A stretch of 64,000 nt of DNA from Eucommia ulmoides (GCA_016647705.1 CM028329.1:57119231-57183230); one strand, 5' to 3'. Counted from the first letter of the stretch, positions 21,201 through 34,200 are shown. The notes: generated by a model from the sequence alone, not told the origin. Numbers and translations: made by a program.

Positions 21201-24200
21201 TTTATATTTTGTAATGCATACTAGGTTAAATGTAACATGGATTTTTATCCTGAGGTAAAAAAAATAAAAATAAAAAATAAATAAAAATAAAAAATAAAAA
21301 TTGACAGCTCATTTTAAAGACAATGAAATGTCGATTATTCTTGTATAAATGGATGATAGATCAACGAATATAGTGGAGGAGAAATATGTGATATTTTAAA
21401 AATATTTTTCCACATAACCATTCCATAGATTTAGGAAGTATATAAATGAAAATATTTGCCTAGTCTGAAATGGAAGGTAACGACACCGGGCAAATAATGT
21501 CATATATCATAAAAAAATAAATTCTTTTGATCATTAAAATATGTTTGGGTTAATTCGTTAGTTCGATACCTGAACAGGATTGGGTGGTAAGATCTCCTAA
21601 AACAAATATATCGATGGTTGAGAAAAATTGGGTGGATAATTTTTAATCCATTGATATTCATTGAACTCTTAAAATATAAAAATTGAATAAATAAAAATTA
21701 TTTTTTTTAAGAAAAAATATTTAAAATCTTTTTTTTATTTTTTTAAAAGTACCTTTTCAATAAATAAATAAAAAATGGGAATAGAATGAAAATATCGTTT
21801 CTACTTTTCTATTACTCCAAAAATATATTTTTTTTTTCCTGTTCCGTGCTTTTTGAAAACAAAAACAAAGTTTTGTTTGTTTAGTATTTTTTTGTCCAAA
21901 AAATTAAAAGCATAAATATGGGTAAAAAAAATTGTTTTTGTTTTACTCCTAGATTTTAGAATAAATTTCTAGGAGCAGAATGTAATTGTTCCCATGTTTT
22001 TATTTTTTAATAAACATAAACAGAAATTTGAGAACAAAATCACTTTAAAATTAAAAGTTGGTCATGATTTTGTTTTTTTTCACTTTTAAATTGAATTGGC
22101 AGGCTTTGGAACTGATCAAGACCTCCTTCACGTCAACTTCTGTTCTTACAGACTTATTTGTCAGAAATGAGGTATCAAGCAATAATCATTAATTAGTTGA
22201 TGATTATAATATTTTAGAATGCTAATTGTAACTTTTTAATACGCATACTTAAGGGTCCATTTGGTTGGATGAAAAATGGATAGAAAAAAAAATGAAAAAA
22301 AAAATAAGATGAAAAATAAAAAAATAATTTGTTTGGTATTGTTGATGCGTAAAATTGGTACACACCTCGAGTATGGTTAAGTCGGATGACGGTTGGGTTC
22401 TCTTGCTGAGGTGGAATCGTCGGTTGAAAATACTTCGGGTGAGATGTGTTGGGTCTTGGGGAGACTGACCTACTGTATCCAGAGTTCTACTCTTCAGGGA
22501 GTGTACCCGTAGAAGGCTGAGACAGGGATTTGTCTCGGTGAAACCTCTCTAGTGTGGTAATCAGAGCTCAGAGAAAAAAGGTACAGTAATATAGCAAGTA
22601 AATAAATGAACTTGCATGTAATGTAAAGTGTATTCAAGCGTACCTTAGGTTTGCACAACCCCTAATATATATAGGAGTTAGAAATGATTAGTCGGGCCTA
22701 AACGCTATTAATTAGTTGAAACCATGTGTTTAGCTGATACTCCGGGGCGTCTAGGAGATAATCGTTGGGCTTGGGCTTTTGGGCCCATTTGGCGAAGCCT
22801 GCGGCGGGCCTTTGTTAGGCCTACAACGGTGAGCTGGTGGAGGAGAGCGGAGATCCGTAGGGTCCTAGAGAAGAAACAAGCTGAAATGGTGAGCCGATCA
22901 AGGTGAACGGCTGAGACCGTGAAGTTGATCACCCAGGGCACAACGCAGAACTCAGAGTGACACGTCCTTGCAGGGCTCCTCACTTCTCCCTAGGTGCAAA
23001 TGAGATTCCAGGGAGGAGCCATGGTCGGCGTATGTTCCAACATGGCGTTGTGGATTCTAAAATACATCCCTATCACTACGAGGACGAACACGTGACTGAG
23101 TTTCCAGTGCTGACTCAAGGGTGTCAAAAAATACCCTCATCAGTTGCCCCTTAGCCCTGTGCGGTAAGGGAAGTGAGGCGGTCAGGGATATCAACTCCTG
23201 GTTGGAACGGGCGTTCTGGACTTCGAAGCATGAGAAACACCTCTGACCGACATTTTTCTAAGAGTTAGTTTTTTCCTAAGGACTTTATTCGAAATAGGCC
23301 TCTATACGGTCGAGGTCTGGGGTTTGGGGTCAGGTAGCACGATAGGGCGACCTCGAATTTCACCGATTTTCAGGGTGACGCTTTTTCTACGGTTAGAATT
23401 TTTTAGAAGAGCTAATTTAAAATAGGCTCCCATACGACTGGGGTCTGGGGTCTGGTAGTACGGTAGGGCGACCCTGATTTTTTTTTCAATTTTTAGGGTG
23501 ACACATGTTCACCGTGAACAATCCCTAAGTACAGACTGACCTTCATCACAGAGAAAATTGAGACAAGCCCCAAGAGAGTGCGCGCCGCGGACGGGTAGGA
23601 GGGCGAGGCGGTACGCCTCCACTCAAAATTTAAAGGAGGCAAAGTTGCCCCCTAAATAAAAATGAGCAAAAATAAAGGGGAGATGGGCAGCCCCCTCTCC
23701 TCTCACACTGGCCCCCTTGGCCAACATGCTGCCTTCCCCTTCTCTATACTTTTTTTTTTTATGGGGGGGAAGGGCAACACTCTCCCCTTTCTCTATTTTT
23801 TTTAATGGGAGAGGAGGGGGAGGGCATGTCTTCATCCCCTCTATTTTTTTTATTTTTTATTTTGCACTCATGAATGTATTAAGGGGAGAATCTGGGATAG
23901 ACTCCCATCTGTACCTAGCCAGCCTGAGGCAGCACGGTAGGACGGGGAAAGCAGGACAAGACGACGCCGGCCCGAGGAGATGTGGTGAAATTTCTGGACA
24001 ACCACCTTGGACTACGTTTTTAGAAAAAGGTCATCATTGGACCTTGCCGGCTAGTAGTAGCACAACAGGGCGATGCCCGTCGCTACCTAGACCCTGCCGA
24101 CTAGGAGTAGAGTGGCAGGGTGGTGCCCGTCAAACCTGATAGTTCCGGTTACAGGGCATTGAGGCTGAACCCCTAGACAGTGCCACACACAAGGATGCCG

Positions 24201-27200
24201 AGGTGCACAGTGCTGATGAGGGGGCCCCTGAGGAGGGAGAGATTGACTATACTTCTACTCGCACGGACGCCCCCCACAACGAGGGCGGAGAGGACTAAGC
24301 TCAGACCTTCGCTTTTTCAGGACTTAGGATTTTGTAAACTCTTTTTCACTTATTCATGTTTTTTTGCGTGCGAGCGCGTAAGCTTTTGAGCGACATAGTC
24401 AGGGTACTTCAGAGTTTACTCATTTTTCTCGACATTTTTGCCAAGTCGTTTTCTGCTTAGTACTGTTTTCAAAGTTGTAAAATTTTAAAAATTTTGTTGA
24501 AAAAATTTCTTGTCTCTGCCCAAGGCTATGGACCACTAGCCCCTAGTTCGGGACACAAGTTGATTGTAAGGAAATCGTGTCGTGGACTTAGGAGGAAGGT
24601 TTCCCAAGGTGTCTGATCCTCTCGGTTCGCAGGGGCGTAATACGACGGTTGGACCTCCATGGCCAGTCATCAGGGAGTTCTCCGTAGTTAGGCTCATTCA
24701 AGAACCCTTTCAGGTTATCTCCATTTAGTCCATGCAGGAGCACCTTCCCTTTTAGAACGCTGGACTTGAAGTCGACTGGTAAGGAGAGGTACTTGGTTAT
24801 AGGCCCTCAGACCCGATCAATGCCCCACCCTTGGTGGATGAGCTTGGTCTGTCCCCGGGTACGTACTATTGATTTTCGGAGAGGGTTTGGTTGTCACCCT
24901 TGACGCTGAGCGCTGAGATGAGACTTGTGGAGAGTTACTGGCGACGCCGAGAGTCAGGATGTTGGGTGAAGAATCACCCGCAACTTAGGAGGGCAAAATG
25001 CAACTATGGAGAATCATTCGTGATGCCGAGAGCCAAGATACGACTCAGGGGGTCAGAATACAATCGTGGAGAATCACTCGTGACGCCAGGAGCTGAGATA
25101 CAGCTCAGGGGGTCAGAATACAGCCATGGAGAATCACTCGCAACGCTAAAAGCCGGAATGCAACTTAGGGGGTCGAAATGCCGTTGACCGGAAAAAACAC
25201 AAGGCACATTGCACAAAACGCATTCTTTATTTTGATAAAAAAAAACTACAACACTTTGTACAAAGTGAAGGTTGTTCACAAAAGTGGATAATCCCTACAG
25301 AAGCCACACTTTAGCTAGTCAGCATTCTGTGGGTGCTTAAGCGACACATTCTCTTATGTTTCAAGATCGTATGTGCTCGGACGTGTAACCCTAGTAACTT
25401 TGTATGTCTCTAGAGTTGAATCTGCCGTGGATGTGGTGGATTTCACCATCCACGCGCTGGTGATCCTCCCCAGCCTCAGCCCCCCCGGGGCAGTAGACAG
25501 TTGTGGTTTCCCCTTCTCCTATGGGCCCAAGGCTCTCACTATGGTTTTCCTCTCTAGATGTAGTTCCGGAGATAGCCTCTTCGGACAAGAGTTTCAATTT
25601 CCTGCCGAAGCTAGAAATAGTTCTCTGTAGAGTGACCTTAGTCTTAGTGAAACTTACAGTATTGGATCATCGATCTCCCAATCAGCCTTCCTCTCAAAGG
25701 CGGCAGAAAAGAGACAAAGTTTTGCCCTGCGTTTTCTGAGAAGACAGTGGCCACCAAGGCCGTAAGCGGGGTGAACTCTGGTTGGTGACGCCTTGGAGGA
25801 GTAAGTGGCCTCCTGTCTTCGGGCAGAAGTCTGAACCTCCCTTTAGTTCGTAATCTTCTCGAGCCTTGGGCTTGATTCGAACCTCCATACCTTGGTTCCC
25901 TCGGCTTGTTTGCTTCTTTCCACTCTCTCTTGATTGTAGTATAGAGGTCAGCACCATGGAATCTAGTTCCACGGTCTAGAGCTTAATCGAGAGTAGGAGA
26001 AGGGTTAGAGCAGAAGTCGTAGGACAATTTTTTATGTTGGAGCCCATCAACAAAGACATTCAATGCAACAGTCTTAGGAAGGTTGTCGCACGTATTTGCT
26101 TCTCGATTGAAACGCTTAACGTAATCTCCCAAAGATTCACTAGGCTCCTGTCAAAGAGTGAGGATATGAGCCACAGTCCTCGACCTCCGCCGGGAGCGGC
26201 TGAAATACTAGGAACAATTGCTCAAGTTCCCTAAAGGTAGAGATGAATGCTGGCCTCAAACTCTGGAACCACGTTCTTGCTGCACCAGCGAGGAAGACAG
26301 GAAATGCTCTGCATCGCAAAGCTACAGAGGCCACTTGCATGTCCATATGAGACTTGAACATAGACATATGGTCAATGGGATCTGACGTCTTATGGTACAG
26401 ACTCATCTAGGGTTGAGTGAAGTACCTCGGTGCTACTTTTTCCAGAACCTCATCCACAAAAGGAGAATTCACTTCCGGAACAATACCCGGTCCTACTCGG
26501 TTTGCTTGCACCTCCTAGAGACGGGCTTCCATGTTGGCCAAGTAGTACTCCACTGCCTCCTCTGCTCGGGGCTTTCCTCGTACCCAATTGCCCGCAACTT
26601 AGGCCGTAGGGTGATGGGAGAGAGGTGAGTGAGATCCAACTTTACACTCACGCCAACCTCTGTGATCGGACCTGGTAGGATGATAAAGAGATTGACCATT
26701 AGGGGACATCGACATATCCCTTTGCACAAATTCGCGTAGAGGAGGAGGTGAAGATCTCGGTATTGTAGGGGGGCCCTCTATTGTCTTGCAAACTCAGGGT
26801 TGCGAGGCAGAGGGCGGCCCTTGGGCTCCTGCCCATTCAGAGTGTCCATGAAAACATCATGGTCTTGAGGTGGCTCCTCGGGCGTTGTAGTTTAGAGAGT
26901 TGGTCCACCCTAAATAGGAGGCAACAGTAAGTGCTCGAGGAAGAGTTGTACACATGACATGAACTTTTGCATTTGGCGTTCAAGAAGATCAACCCGAGAT
27001 GCCTCCACGGCTCCTGAGGTCTGTCCTACAAGCCCAGGTGGCAGAGTTGATGGTCCTGCCTAATCCTGGGGGGCAGTTATCCTCGTTGGTGGGAGCTGGA
27101 GGATGTACCCTTAGAGTCCTCAACATATCTTCTCTTTCTTCTATTCCGGGTCTGTTTGTCCGACCAGACCTTGTGATCATTTAGGCTCAGCCGAGTAGAG

Positions 27201-28508
27201 AGTAATGATTAGGGGAAGGCTTTTTGCACGGTTCTCATAGACGGCGCCAAACTATTGATGTGTAAAATTGGTACACACTTCGAGTATGGTCTAATCTGAT
27301 GACGGGTAAGTCCTCTTGCTGAGGTGCAGTTGTCGGTTGAAAATACTTCGAGTGAGATGTGCTGGGTCTTGGGGGGATTGACCTGCTATATTTGAAGTTT
27401 TGTTCATCAAGGAGTATACCTGCAGAAGGCTTAGACTGGGATTTGTCCCGGTGAAGCCTCTCCGGCGTGGTAATCAGAGCTTAGAGAGAAAAGGTACAAT
27501 AATGCAGCAAGTAAACAAATGAATTCACACATAATGTAAAACGTATTCAAGCGTACCTTGGGCTTACACAACCCCCGATATATATAGGAGTTAGAGATGA
27601 TTAGTCGGACCTAAACACGGTTAATTAGTTGAAACCCTGTGTTTAGCCGATAATCCGAGGCGTTTAAGAGATAATCGCTGGGTTTGGGCTTTTGGACCCA
27701 TTTGGCGAAGCCCGTAGGTCAGGCCTGCAGCAGTGAGCTAGTGGAAGAGAGCGGAGATCCGTGGAGTCCTGGAGAAGAAACAAGCTGAAATGGTGAGCCG
27801 GTCGAGGTGAACGGATGAGACCCTAAAGTTGATCGCCTAGGGCACGACACAGAACTCAGAGCGGCACGTCCTTGTGGGGTTCTTCACTCCTCCCTAGGTG
27901 CAAATGAGATTCCAAGGAGGAGCCATGGTCAACGTATGCTCCAGCGCGGTGTTGTAGAGATTTCGGAATGTGTCACTGTCACTACGAGGACGGACACGTG
28001 ACTGAGTCCTCAGTGCTGACTTAGGGGTGTCTAAAAATACCCTCATTAGGTATGGATGGAAAATAGGAGGAAAAAAGAAAATAGGAAAAAAAATACATAA
28101 TTTTCGAAATAATTTTTTTTCCACACAAATTTGGGAGGAAAATGGAAAAAAGTTAAGGAGAATAAGTAAAATTACAATTATACCATTGATAATAGAATTT
28201 TTAATTTATTTTTATAATATATGAGAGTAAAATAGTAATTTGATTAAAGTGAAATATTTATTTCCATTTTATTTTTCTTTTCTAACCAAATAACACTAGA
28301 AAAAATATTTTTTTTATTATAATAAATAAAAATATTATTCTCTCATATTTTTTTTCTTTTTCTTTTTCTTCATTGCAACCGAACCTAATTGGTTAAATCG
28401 TTATTTCAGGGAGAAAATAAAGGAGAGAAGGATAAAGATGATGAGATATCAGAGCCTATTCATCTTGAGTTAATTAATGATTCCCCTAAAGTATTAAGCA
28501 AAAATTAG
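18278..28508 (+). CDS. DUF674 family protein, copy A (three exons)
   Basis: Exons 18278-18808, 22103-22171 and 28410-28508, joined in phase 0 by GT-AG introns of 3.3 and 6.2 kb, give 232 aa. Seen: [20 protein letters not shown] and [17 protein letters not shown] near the N-terminus, the family hallmark [20 protein letters not shown] in the middle, then ALELIKTSF and VLTDLFV in exon 2. Exon 3 is acidic-basic and hydrophilic. DUF674 is a plant family without established biochemistry. Many members are about twice this length and carry a Cys-rich stretch absent here, so this is a short form. No signal peptide or membrane segment is apparent. Intron 2 holds a 5.7 kb LTR element in antisense. All splice sites and frames remain intact, so it may still be expressed. 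The last codons differ from copy B through a one-base length difference near 28501. Confidence 0.85.
18854..19310. mobile_element. hAT-like remnant in DUF674 A intron 1
   Basis: Starts TAGGGTTGTTCATGGC and ends AACACCCCTA, with inverted GGGTCGG/GGGTTGGGC-like words inside. The same element sits at the same place in copy B (53045-53462), so it predates the gene duplication. No target duplication remains visible. Confidence 0.65.
19311..22102. other. Rest of DUF674 A intron 1
   Basis: AT-rich intron sequence. Blocks near 19330-19470, 20380-20540 and 21840-22100 match copy B intron 1. The blocks between are copy-specific, including a TTACATGTA-rich stretch at 20030-20170 resembling the inside of the 1183-2721 element. 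No other gene is seen. Confidence 0.5.
20838..20951. repeat. Tandem duplication, two 57-bp units
   Basis: AAGAACACGTGTATTGTCTT begins both units, at 20838 and 20895. The units look identical. ACACGTGT contains a G-box core, but in an intron this may mean nothing. Confidence 0.9.
22340..28048 (-). mobile_element. Non-autonomous Ty3/gypsy-like LTR element inside DUF674 A intron 2
   Basis: LTRs lie at 22340-23142 and 27253-28048, and the 5-bp repeat GGTAT flanks the whole (22335-22339 and 28049-28053). On the minus strand the LTR starts TGATGAGGGTATTTTT. A primer-binding site beginning TGGCGCCGTCTATGAGAA follows the 5' LTR near 27233-27250, and a purine tract (AAGGGGCAAC) precedes the 3' LTR. 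A gag-like stretch (26140-27180) includes SDPIDHMSMFKSHM and RTWFQSLRP. No polymerase domains are seen in the 4.1 kb interior, so it resembles LARD or gag-only elements. It is broken. The LTRs differ at about 38 of the first 230 aligned bases by my count, mostly transitions, so it is an old insertion. Copy B has an empty site (59185/59186). Confidence 0.88.
24921..25185. repeat. Tandem array of ~59-bp units inside the LTR element
   Basis: About four imperfect copies of a unit containing GGAGAATCACTCGTGACGCC and CAGGGGGTCAGAAT. It lies in the GC-richer, apparently non-coding part of the element. Such arrays are frequent in gypsy untranslated regions. Confidence 0.85.
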
Positions 28509-29054
28509 TGTCTGTTTGGTTTAGGGTTTGAATACTTCAAGCCCATTCCTTTGTTTATTTTAAATATTTCAAAGAGTTTAAATCTGAACATTCACTGTAA
28601 TTTTAACAAATGAAAACTTTATTTTTATAATTACTCAGACAACACTTATTCTTTCAATTTGATTACCTAAAACATCCTTGATGACATTTTGTAAACAAAA
28701 ATATCCTTACAACATAATATTTTTTATTTTTATTTTCTACTCTCTTTTCCCACCCTCTCTCTCTTGTTTTCTATTTTTTTTTAAATTTTTATTTCTTTTA
28801 TTTTAATTTTTTTTATATGGTATTTGTAGAAAAAAAAATGGAAAGTACAAATCTAGAAAACAAAATTCAGAAAATAATAAAAAAAGCCGATAAATAGTGT
28901 TTGTAGAGTAAAAATAAAAACAAATAAGAACAATAAACAACCAATAAAAAAGGGAACAAAAAAAAAAAAAAAAAACAAGAGAGAAAGTTAGAGAGTAGAA
29001 TTTAGAAAATTAAATTAAAAATTGAGATAATGTTTGTGTCATGTATCATAAACA
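28509..29054. other. 3' flank of DUF674 A
   Basis: AT-rich. 28510-28740 and 29020-29054 match the flank of copy B (59650-59830 and 60020-60054). A TATTTTT-rich stretch lies between. No gene is seen. Confidence 0.5.
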
Positions 29055-30312
29055 CTAGTTTTAGTCCGCGTAATGCGTAAGTTTAGACAAAAATAACGAA
29101 AATTCATATTATGTTTGTTTATAATAATATGAAATAGTTATTTATTATTTGAATACTAAATCAATATGAATTGTATTTTCTTTTTCATGATGTTGGCATT
29201 TGATACTCTTAATAAAATTAATCGAATACCCAAGTATTAGTTGTAAGACGCATTTCGAAAAATCATAATAGAAGTTAGAAACTATAAAATATAAATAAAT
29301 AAAATAAAAATCACAAAATTATGGAATGGCAAAATTAAATTTTGACATTGGAATAAAAAAATTACAAAAATATTAATATATTGGGTGTTTTTCAAGTTTT
29401 GTAAAATTATTATGAGCTAGTAGAGTCTATGGACATAAATTGTAAAGTTATTTTTTTTAATAGTATACGAACTTAAAATTTTAGTCAATATATACCACGT
29501 TGCTATAATAATTTTTTTTTTTATAAATCCAAAATTATTGTACTATTTAAAATAATTATAATTTTCATATAAAAAATTACAATAATTTTTATGACGTACA
29601 ATAACTTTAAATTTTTAAAAAATTATTATTTTTTCATAATAAAATCATTGCAAAAAGTGAAATACATAAATAGTGAATCGTAAAATTTGAATTTAAAAAA
29701 GAAAAATCATTTTAAATTTATGAAATACTCATCAAAAACCCAATTTTTTTTTTTTTTTTTTGTTTCAATGATGGAAAGAAATACATTCACTTAGAATAAG
29801 ATTAATGCTAAAATAGATTATTGGGGAAAAAAATGTCTTTGAAGGATTATCATTTTAAGCCCACATGATTTATACAGTTTTTGAATAAAAAATAATTTAA
29901 ATATTTTTTAAAAAAAATCTAAAATTATGATTTTTTTAAAAAATGAATAAAAGTTCGAATTGATAATAATAACGGAATAAAAAATAAATAAATAGAATTA
30001 TTAATTAAAAAATAATTTTTTTTGAATGATTTTTTTTTAAAAAATCCAATATTATGAATATATATTTTTAAAAAAGAATGAAATTTTGAATTGATAATAA
30101 AAAAACAAAATAAAAATAAATAAATGAATATAATTATTAATTTAAAAAATAATTTATTTATTATTAATTGGAATTTGAAGTAATTTTCTATTTATTTAAT
30201 GTTATTGGTAATAGGAAGAGAAGATCTTAACCGTTAATTTGATAAGAATAAAGAGATTAGAGAGATTAATGGTACTTCTTTATAAAGACTTGTCTTCAAC
30301 TTTTAAATATTA

Positions 30313-30345
30313 CTAGTTTTAGACCCGCGTTAAGCGCGGGTTTTA
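30313..30345 (-). mobile_element. Second Helitron 3' terminus with hairpin
   Basis: Minus strand: stem CCCGCG (30335-30340 side) and CGCGGG (30324-30329 side) with a 5-base loop, then TCTAAAACTAG followed by T. Hairpin plus CTAG before T is the canonical Helitron 3' end. Its own 5' end was not located. Confidence 0.6.
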
Positions 30346-32389
30346 AAATAACTTCTATGTGTATTTTATTGGATTATTTAAATATAATTTTATATTTGTT
30401 GTTTTTGAGAAAATATTTTGTATTAGTTAATGGGTGTTTGTATTGTTTTTATTTTAGTGGATAAACTATATATTATTTTTCAGTGTTTGAAATGTTTATT
30501 TTTTTAATTTTGTAATATTCGTTTTCAATTAGTATTATGAGTATTTTACTTTTGGATGTTGAAATTAAAAGTATTTTTTAATGTTTGATGAAATTATGAA
30601 ATTTTAGTTGAATATAATTTTAATTTTAAATAAGTGTGCGTGTTCAAATTATTTAAAATGAAATTAATTAACAAATACTCTTAATTGAATATACTCAAAA
30701 TGTTGAGAAATAAGAAAAATAGTGTTGGTGAGTTCTCGAAAAGTTGGGATGTTATAGAAGGAAAAGAAAGAGATTATGAACAATTAAAACTCAATTTTAA
30801 GAATTAAATTTAATTAGTGAAATTATGACAATAAAATTAATTAAAAAATACTTAAATGTACTCAAAATCTTAAGAAAGAAGAAAAATAGTGTTAGAGAGC
30901 TCTTATTTGTTTGAAGGTTTGAGCTCTCACTTTTAAGTTTTCTTATTTAGACTCGCATATTATACAGATCTAAAAAAATATATTACTATATAATTTTTTA
31001 TTTGAATATTATACGACATAAATTGATCTTTTCATTTTACATTTAATATATATTATGATAGTGTGTAGAAAAATAAATTTTAATGTTGAGAAATAAAAAT
31101 AAATTGTAACCTAAAAAATTATTAATGCGAACCTCCAACACTCTTAATATTTATTACTCACATTTATTTTCATAAATAGTAAATAATAAGTAAAGAAGTT
31201 CCTAGAGTATTTTTTCAAATTTTATCACTTTTTTTTAATAATAGTTTTAAAATAATCTAATAAATTATTTTTATGTTGTTTAATAGTTTTTATTATTGGA
31301 TGAACCATTGTAATACTTTTTAGAGCATATGAAATTGAATAAATTTTATATATAATTAATAAATGGAGAGAAAAAAATTATTATATTGTTGGAGAGAAAA
31401 AAGAGAGAGAAAGAGATAAGGTCACATAGAATTAATCATAAAGAAAACAATCATAAACCGAAATATAGGTAAATTTTAGTGAAACGCCTGGTCATTTGAA
31501 AAATCTACAATTATATCCCCTCTCATTTGAAAAATATCTCAAAATTTTCCTTCCTTTGATAGTAAATATAAAATTACTTATTTATCCTTTTTACTATATT
31601 ACTACAAAATTAATTAAAAGCATCCAATGAAATAATTGTTCTTATAACCTTCTTAAAAGAATTGCAATTTTTTTAAGATTGATTTTTGTTTTTAAATTTT
31701 GTTTATATAACACATTTCAATTCTACTTTTTATTAGTTTTGTAATCAAATAATGGTCGTTATATTTTCTTTGGATATTTAAAGAGTACTTGGTGCTGAAT
31801 TTTGTAATTTTGAAAATTATTCTGAGAATCAAATATTGTTATTTATGTGATTTCTAATTCTATTTTTTATATTTTTGCGATCAAATGATGATTTTTTACA
31901 GTTTTAGTATTTAAAGAGTTATTTGCAACTGAATTTTTAAAATTCAAAATTATTTTAAAAATTAAAAATTTGTTATTTATGAATTTAGTTACTATTGAAA
32001 TATAAACTTTTACATTTAGTTATATTTTTTAAATTGTTTGGTGAAATCTTCTTGTAAGAATTTATAACATAATTAAGCTTAAAATATTTCAATCAAAAAA
32101 TTAAGTAACTGATATTTTAGTTTTGTTGCAGTTTCAGAAATCACAATAACAAAACAACCACAACATGGCTCAACCAAATTAAGCACAAAAACAGAAAAAT
32201 AAAAAGAAAAAATTAAAACTAATTACTTCTCAATGTAGACACGACATTTTGACCACCCCTAAAAAATTTATACCTTATTTTATAATTAACTTTGTTTTAT
32301 TTTATTTTATTTCAAAAAATGCAAAAAAATAAGAAAAAGAAAAGAAACTAATTATCGTTTGTTTGGAGAAAATCGGGAAAAAACGAAAC
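30346..32389. other. AT-rich Helitron interior
   Basis: Short repeated phrases recur (for example GAAAAATAGTGTT near 30717 and 30881; a TTTTTA-rich pair near 31780-31990). No coding frame or RNA gene is recognised. Confidence 0.45.
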
Positions 32390-34200
32390 AAAGCAAGACA
32401 AATCAAACTGAGGTATGAACAGTGATCGTGAATAGTATCCGCATGCATGAACAGTGATCGTGAACAGTGACACCGCGTGAATAGTATCCGCATGCATGAA
32501 CAGTGAATGGTATCTGCCGCGTGAATAGTAAATCGCGTGAATAGTGAACCGCGTCTTTGTGTAATTCCCATTTTGCCATTTTTGAAGTCTATAAATAGAA
32601 GGCTCATTTTTATTTTGTAGGGAGGATTTTGAGAGGATTTTTGAGAGGATTTTTGGAGGAGGGATTTTTTAGAGGATTTGAAAGGAGAGGAAATCTGGAG
32701 AGAAATGTTGAAGAAAATAATATTATTTCATTTTATTGTAATTTCGAAGAAGAAAAGAAATCTCCAAGAAGGTGGTAAATACTTTTTTTTTTTTTAAATA
32801 AGTTGTTATTATACTAATTTTTTTTTTATTATTTATTTATTTTTATTTATTTATTTATTTATTATTATTTTTTTTTTAGTAAATAAAACGAGGTGGAAAA
32901 TTCTCAACCTTCAATTTGAACGGTTTAAATTTAAAATGGAATTACTCCCCTCGATGTGTGTGTGTGTGTGTGTGTGTGCGTGTGTTTTATTTAATTTGTA
33001 TTAAATATAATGTGCTAACAATACGAGGTGGAAAACTTCTGACCTTCCATTGGAGCGGTTTAAGTTTAGAATGGAATTACTCCTCTCGATGTGTGTGTGT
33101 GTGCGTGTGTTTTATTTAATTTGTAGTAAATATAATGTGCTAACAATACGAGGTGGAAAACTTCTGACCTTCCATTGGAGCGGTTTAAGTTTAGAATGGA
33201 ATTACTCCCCTCGATGTGTATGTGTGTGTGTGTGTGTGTGCGTGTGTTTTATTTAATTTGTATTAAATATAATGTGCTAACAATACGAGGTGGAAAACTT
33301 CTGACCTTCCATTGGAGCGGTTTAAGTTTAAAATGAAATTACTCCCCTCGATGTGTGTGTGTGTGTGTGCGTGTGTTTTATTTAATTTGTGTTAAATATA
33401 ATGTGCTGACAAAATGAGGTGGAAAACTCCCGACCTTCCATTGGAGTGGTTTAAGCTTAGACGGGAGAATACTTCCCTCGATGTGTGTGCGTGTGTTTCT
33501 TTAACATGTGTTAAATATAATGTGCTGACAAGATGAGGTGGAAAACTCCCGACCTTCCATTGGAGTGGTTTAAGTTTAGAAGGGAGAATACTTCCATCGA
33601 TGTGTGTGAATGTGTGTGTATGGGTGTGTGTGTTTTTATTTTATGTTTTTGTTAAATTTAATGTTGTTGTCAAATGGTGGAGGAATTTTCCCGCCTTCTA
33701 TTTGAATGACTTAGAAGAGAATTATCCCCTCAATGTATAAATTCTTTGATAATATATAAAAAAATACAAAAAGATTTTCTTTTTTAGAAGGAAATGATTT
33801 CAAAATAAAATAAAAACATTCGGATTTAAATTTTAATTGGACTTAATCGGATAAGGTACCGTCTTTGGACGGGCGTCTTGGGGTGCTTGACACCTTCCCC
33901 GAGCGTAACTGACCCCCGAACTCTTTAAACGAATCTCTGATCAGACCATGTTATTTTAGGAGTCAAATTTTTACTTAAGCCATTTTTTTAAATTATTTTC
34001 AAAAAAGAAAAATATGGTGACCTAGCACATTATTTAAACCCACTGCTAGGTGGCGACTCCTTTTTCTAAAACAGGCTTAAGTATATTTTAATGAGAAAAT
34101 CGACGTTTTTAAAAACTCTTCTCATTTTACCAGCGCCAAGCATATATCTATTTTTTTGATTTTCTCTGGAAAATCGGGGCGCGTTCACTCAACATATTAA
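32390..34200 (+). mobile_element. LTR-like fragment with TATA box and minisatellite
   Basis: Repeated GAACAGTGATCGTGAATAGT-type words (32410-32560) precede CTATAAATAGAAGG (32588), the look of an LTR U3 and core promoter. Downstream (33840-34200), phrases such as GGGCGTCTTGGGGTGCTTG and GGTGGCGACTCC resemble leader sequence of plant Ty3/gypsy families. Ends were not determined; a fossil. Confidence 0.4.
32887..33665. repeat. Minisatellite with (TG)n in every unit
   Basis: About six units of 120-140 bp, each running from GAGGTGGAAAA.TTC.GACC through CCCTCGATG, a TGTGTG tract of varying length, and TTTTATTTAATTTGT. Unit starts are near 32890, 33023, 33150, 33286, 33414 and 33533. Confidence 0.9.

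Noticed and set aside
23600-24390. Several GC-rich frames
   Set aside because: They are inside the LTR element interior, with no recognised domain and no codon pattern like the host genes.
32916-33256. Cys/Val-rich frames
   Set aside because: Translations of the (TG)n minisatellite.
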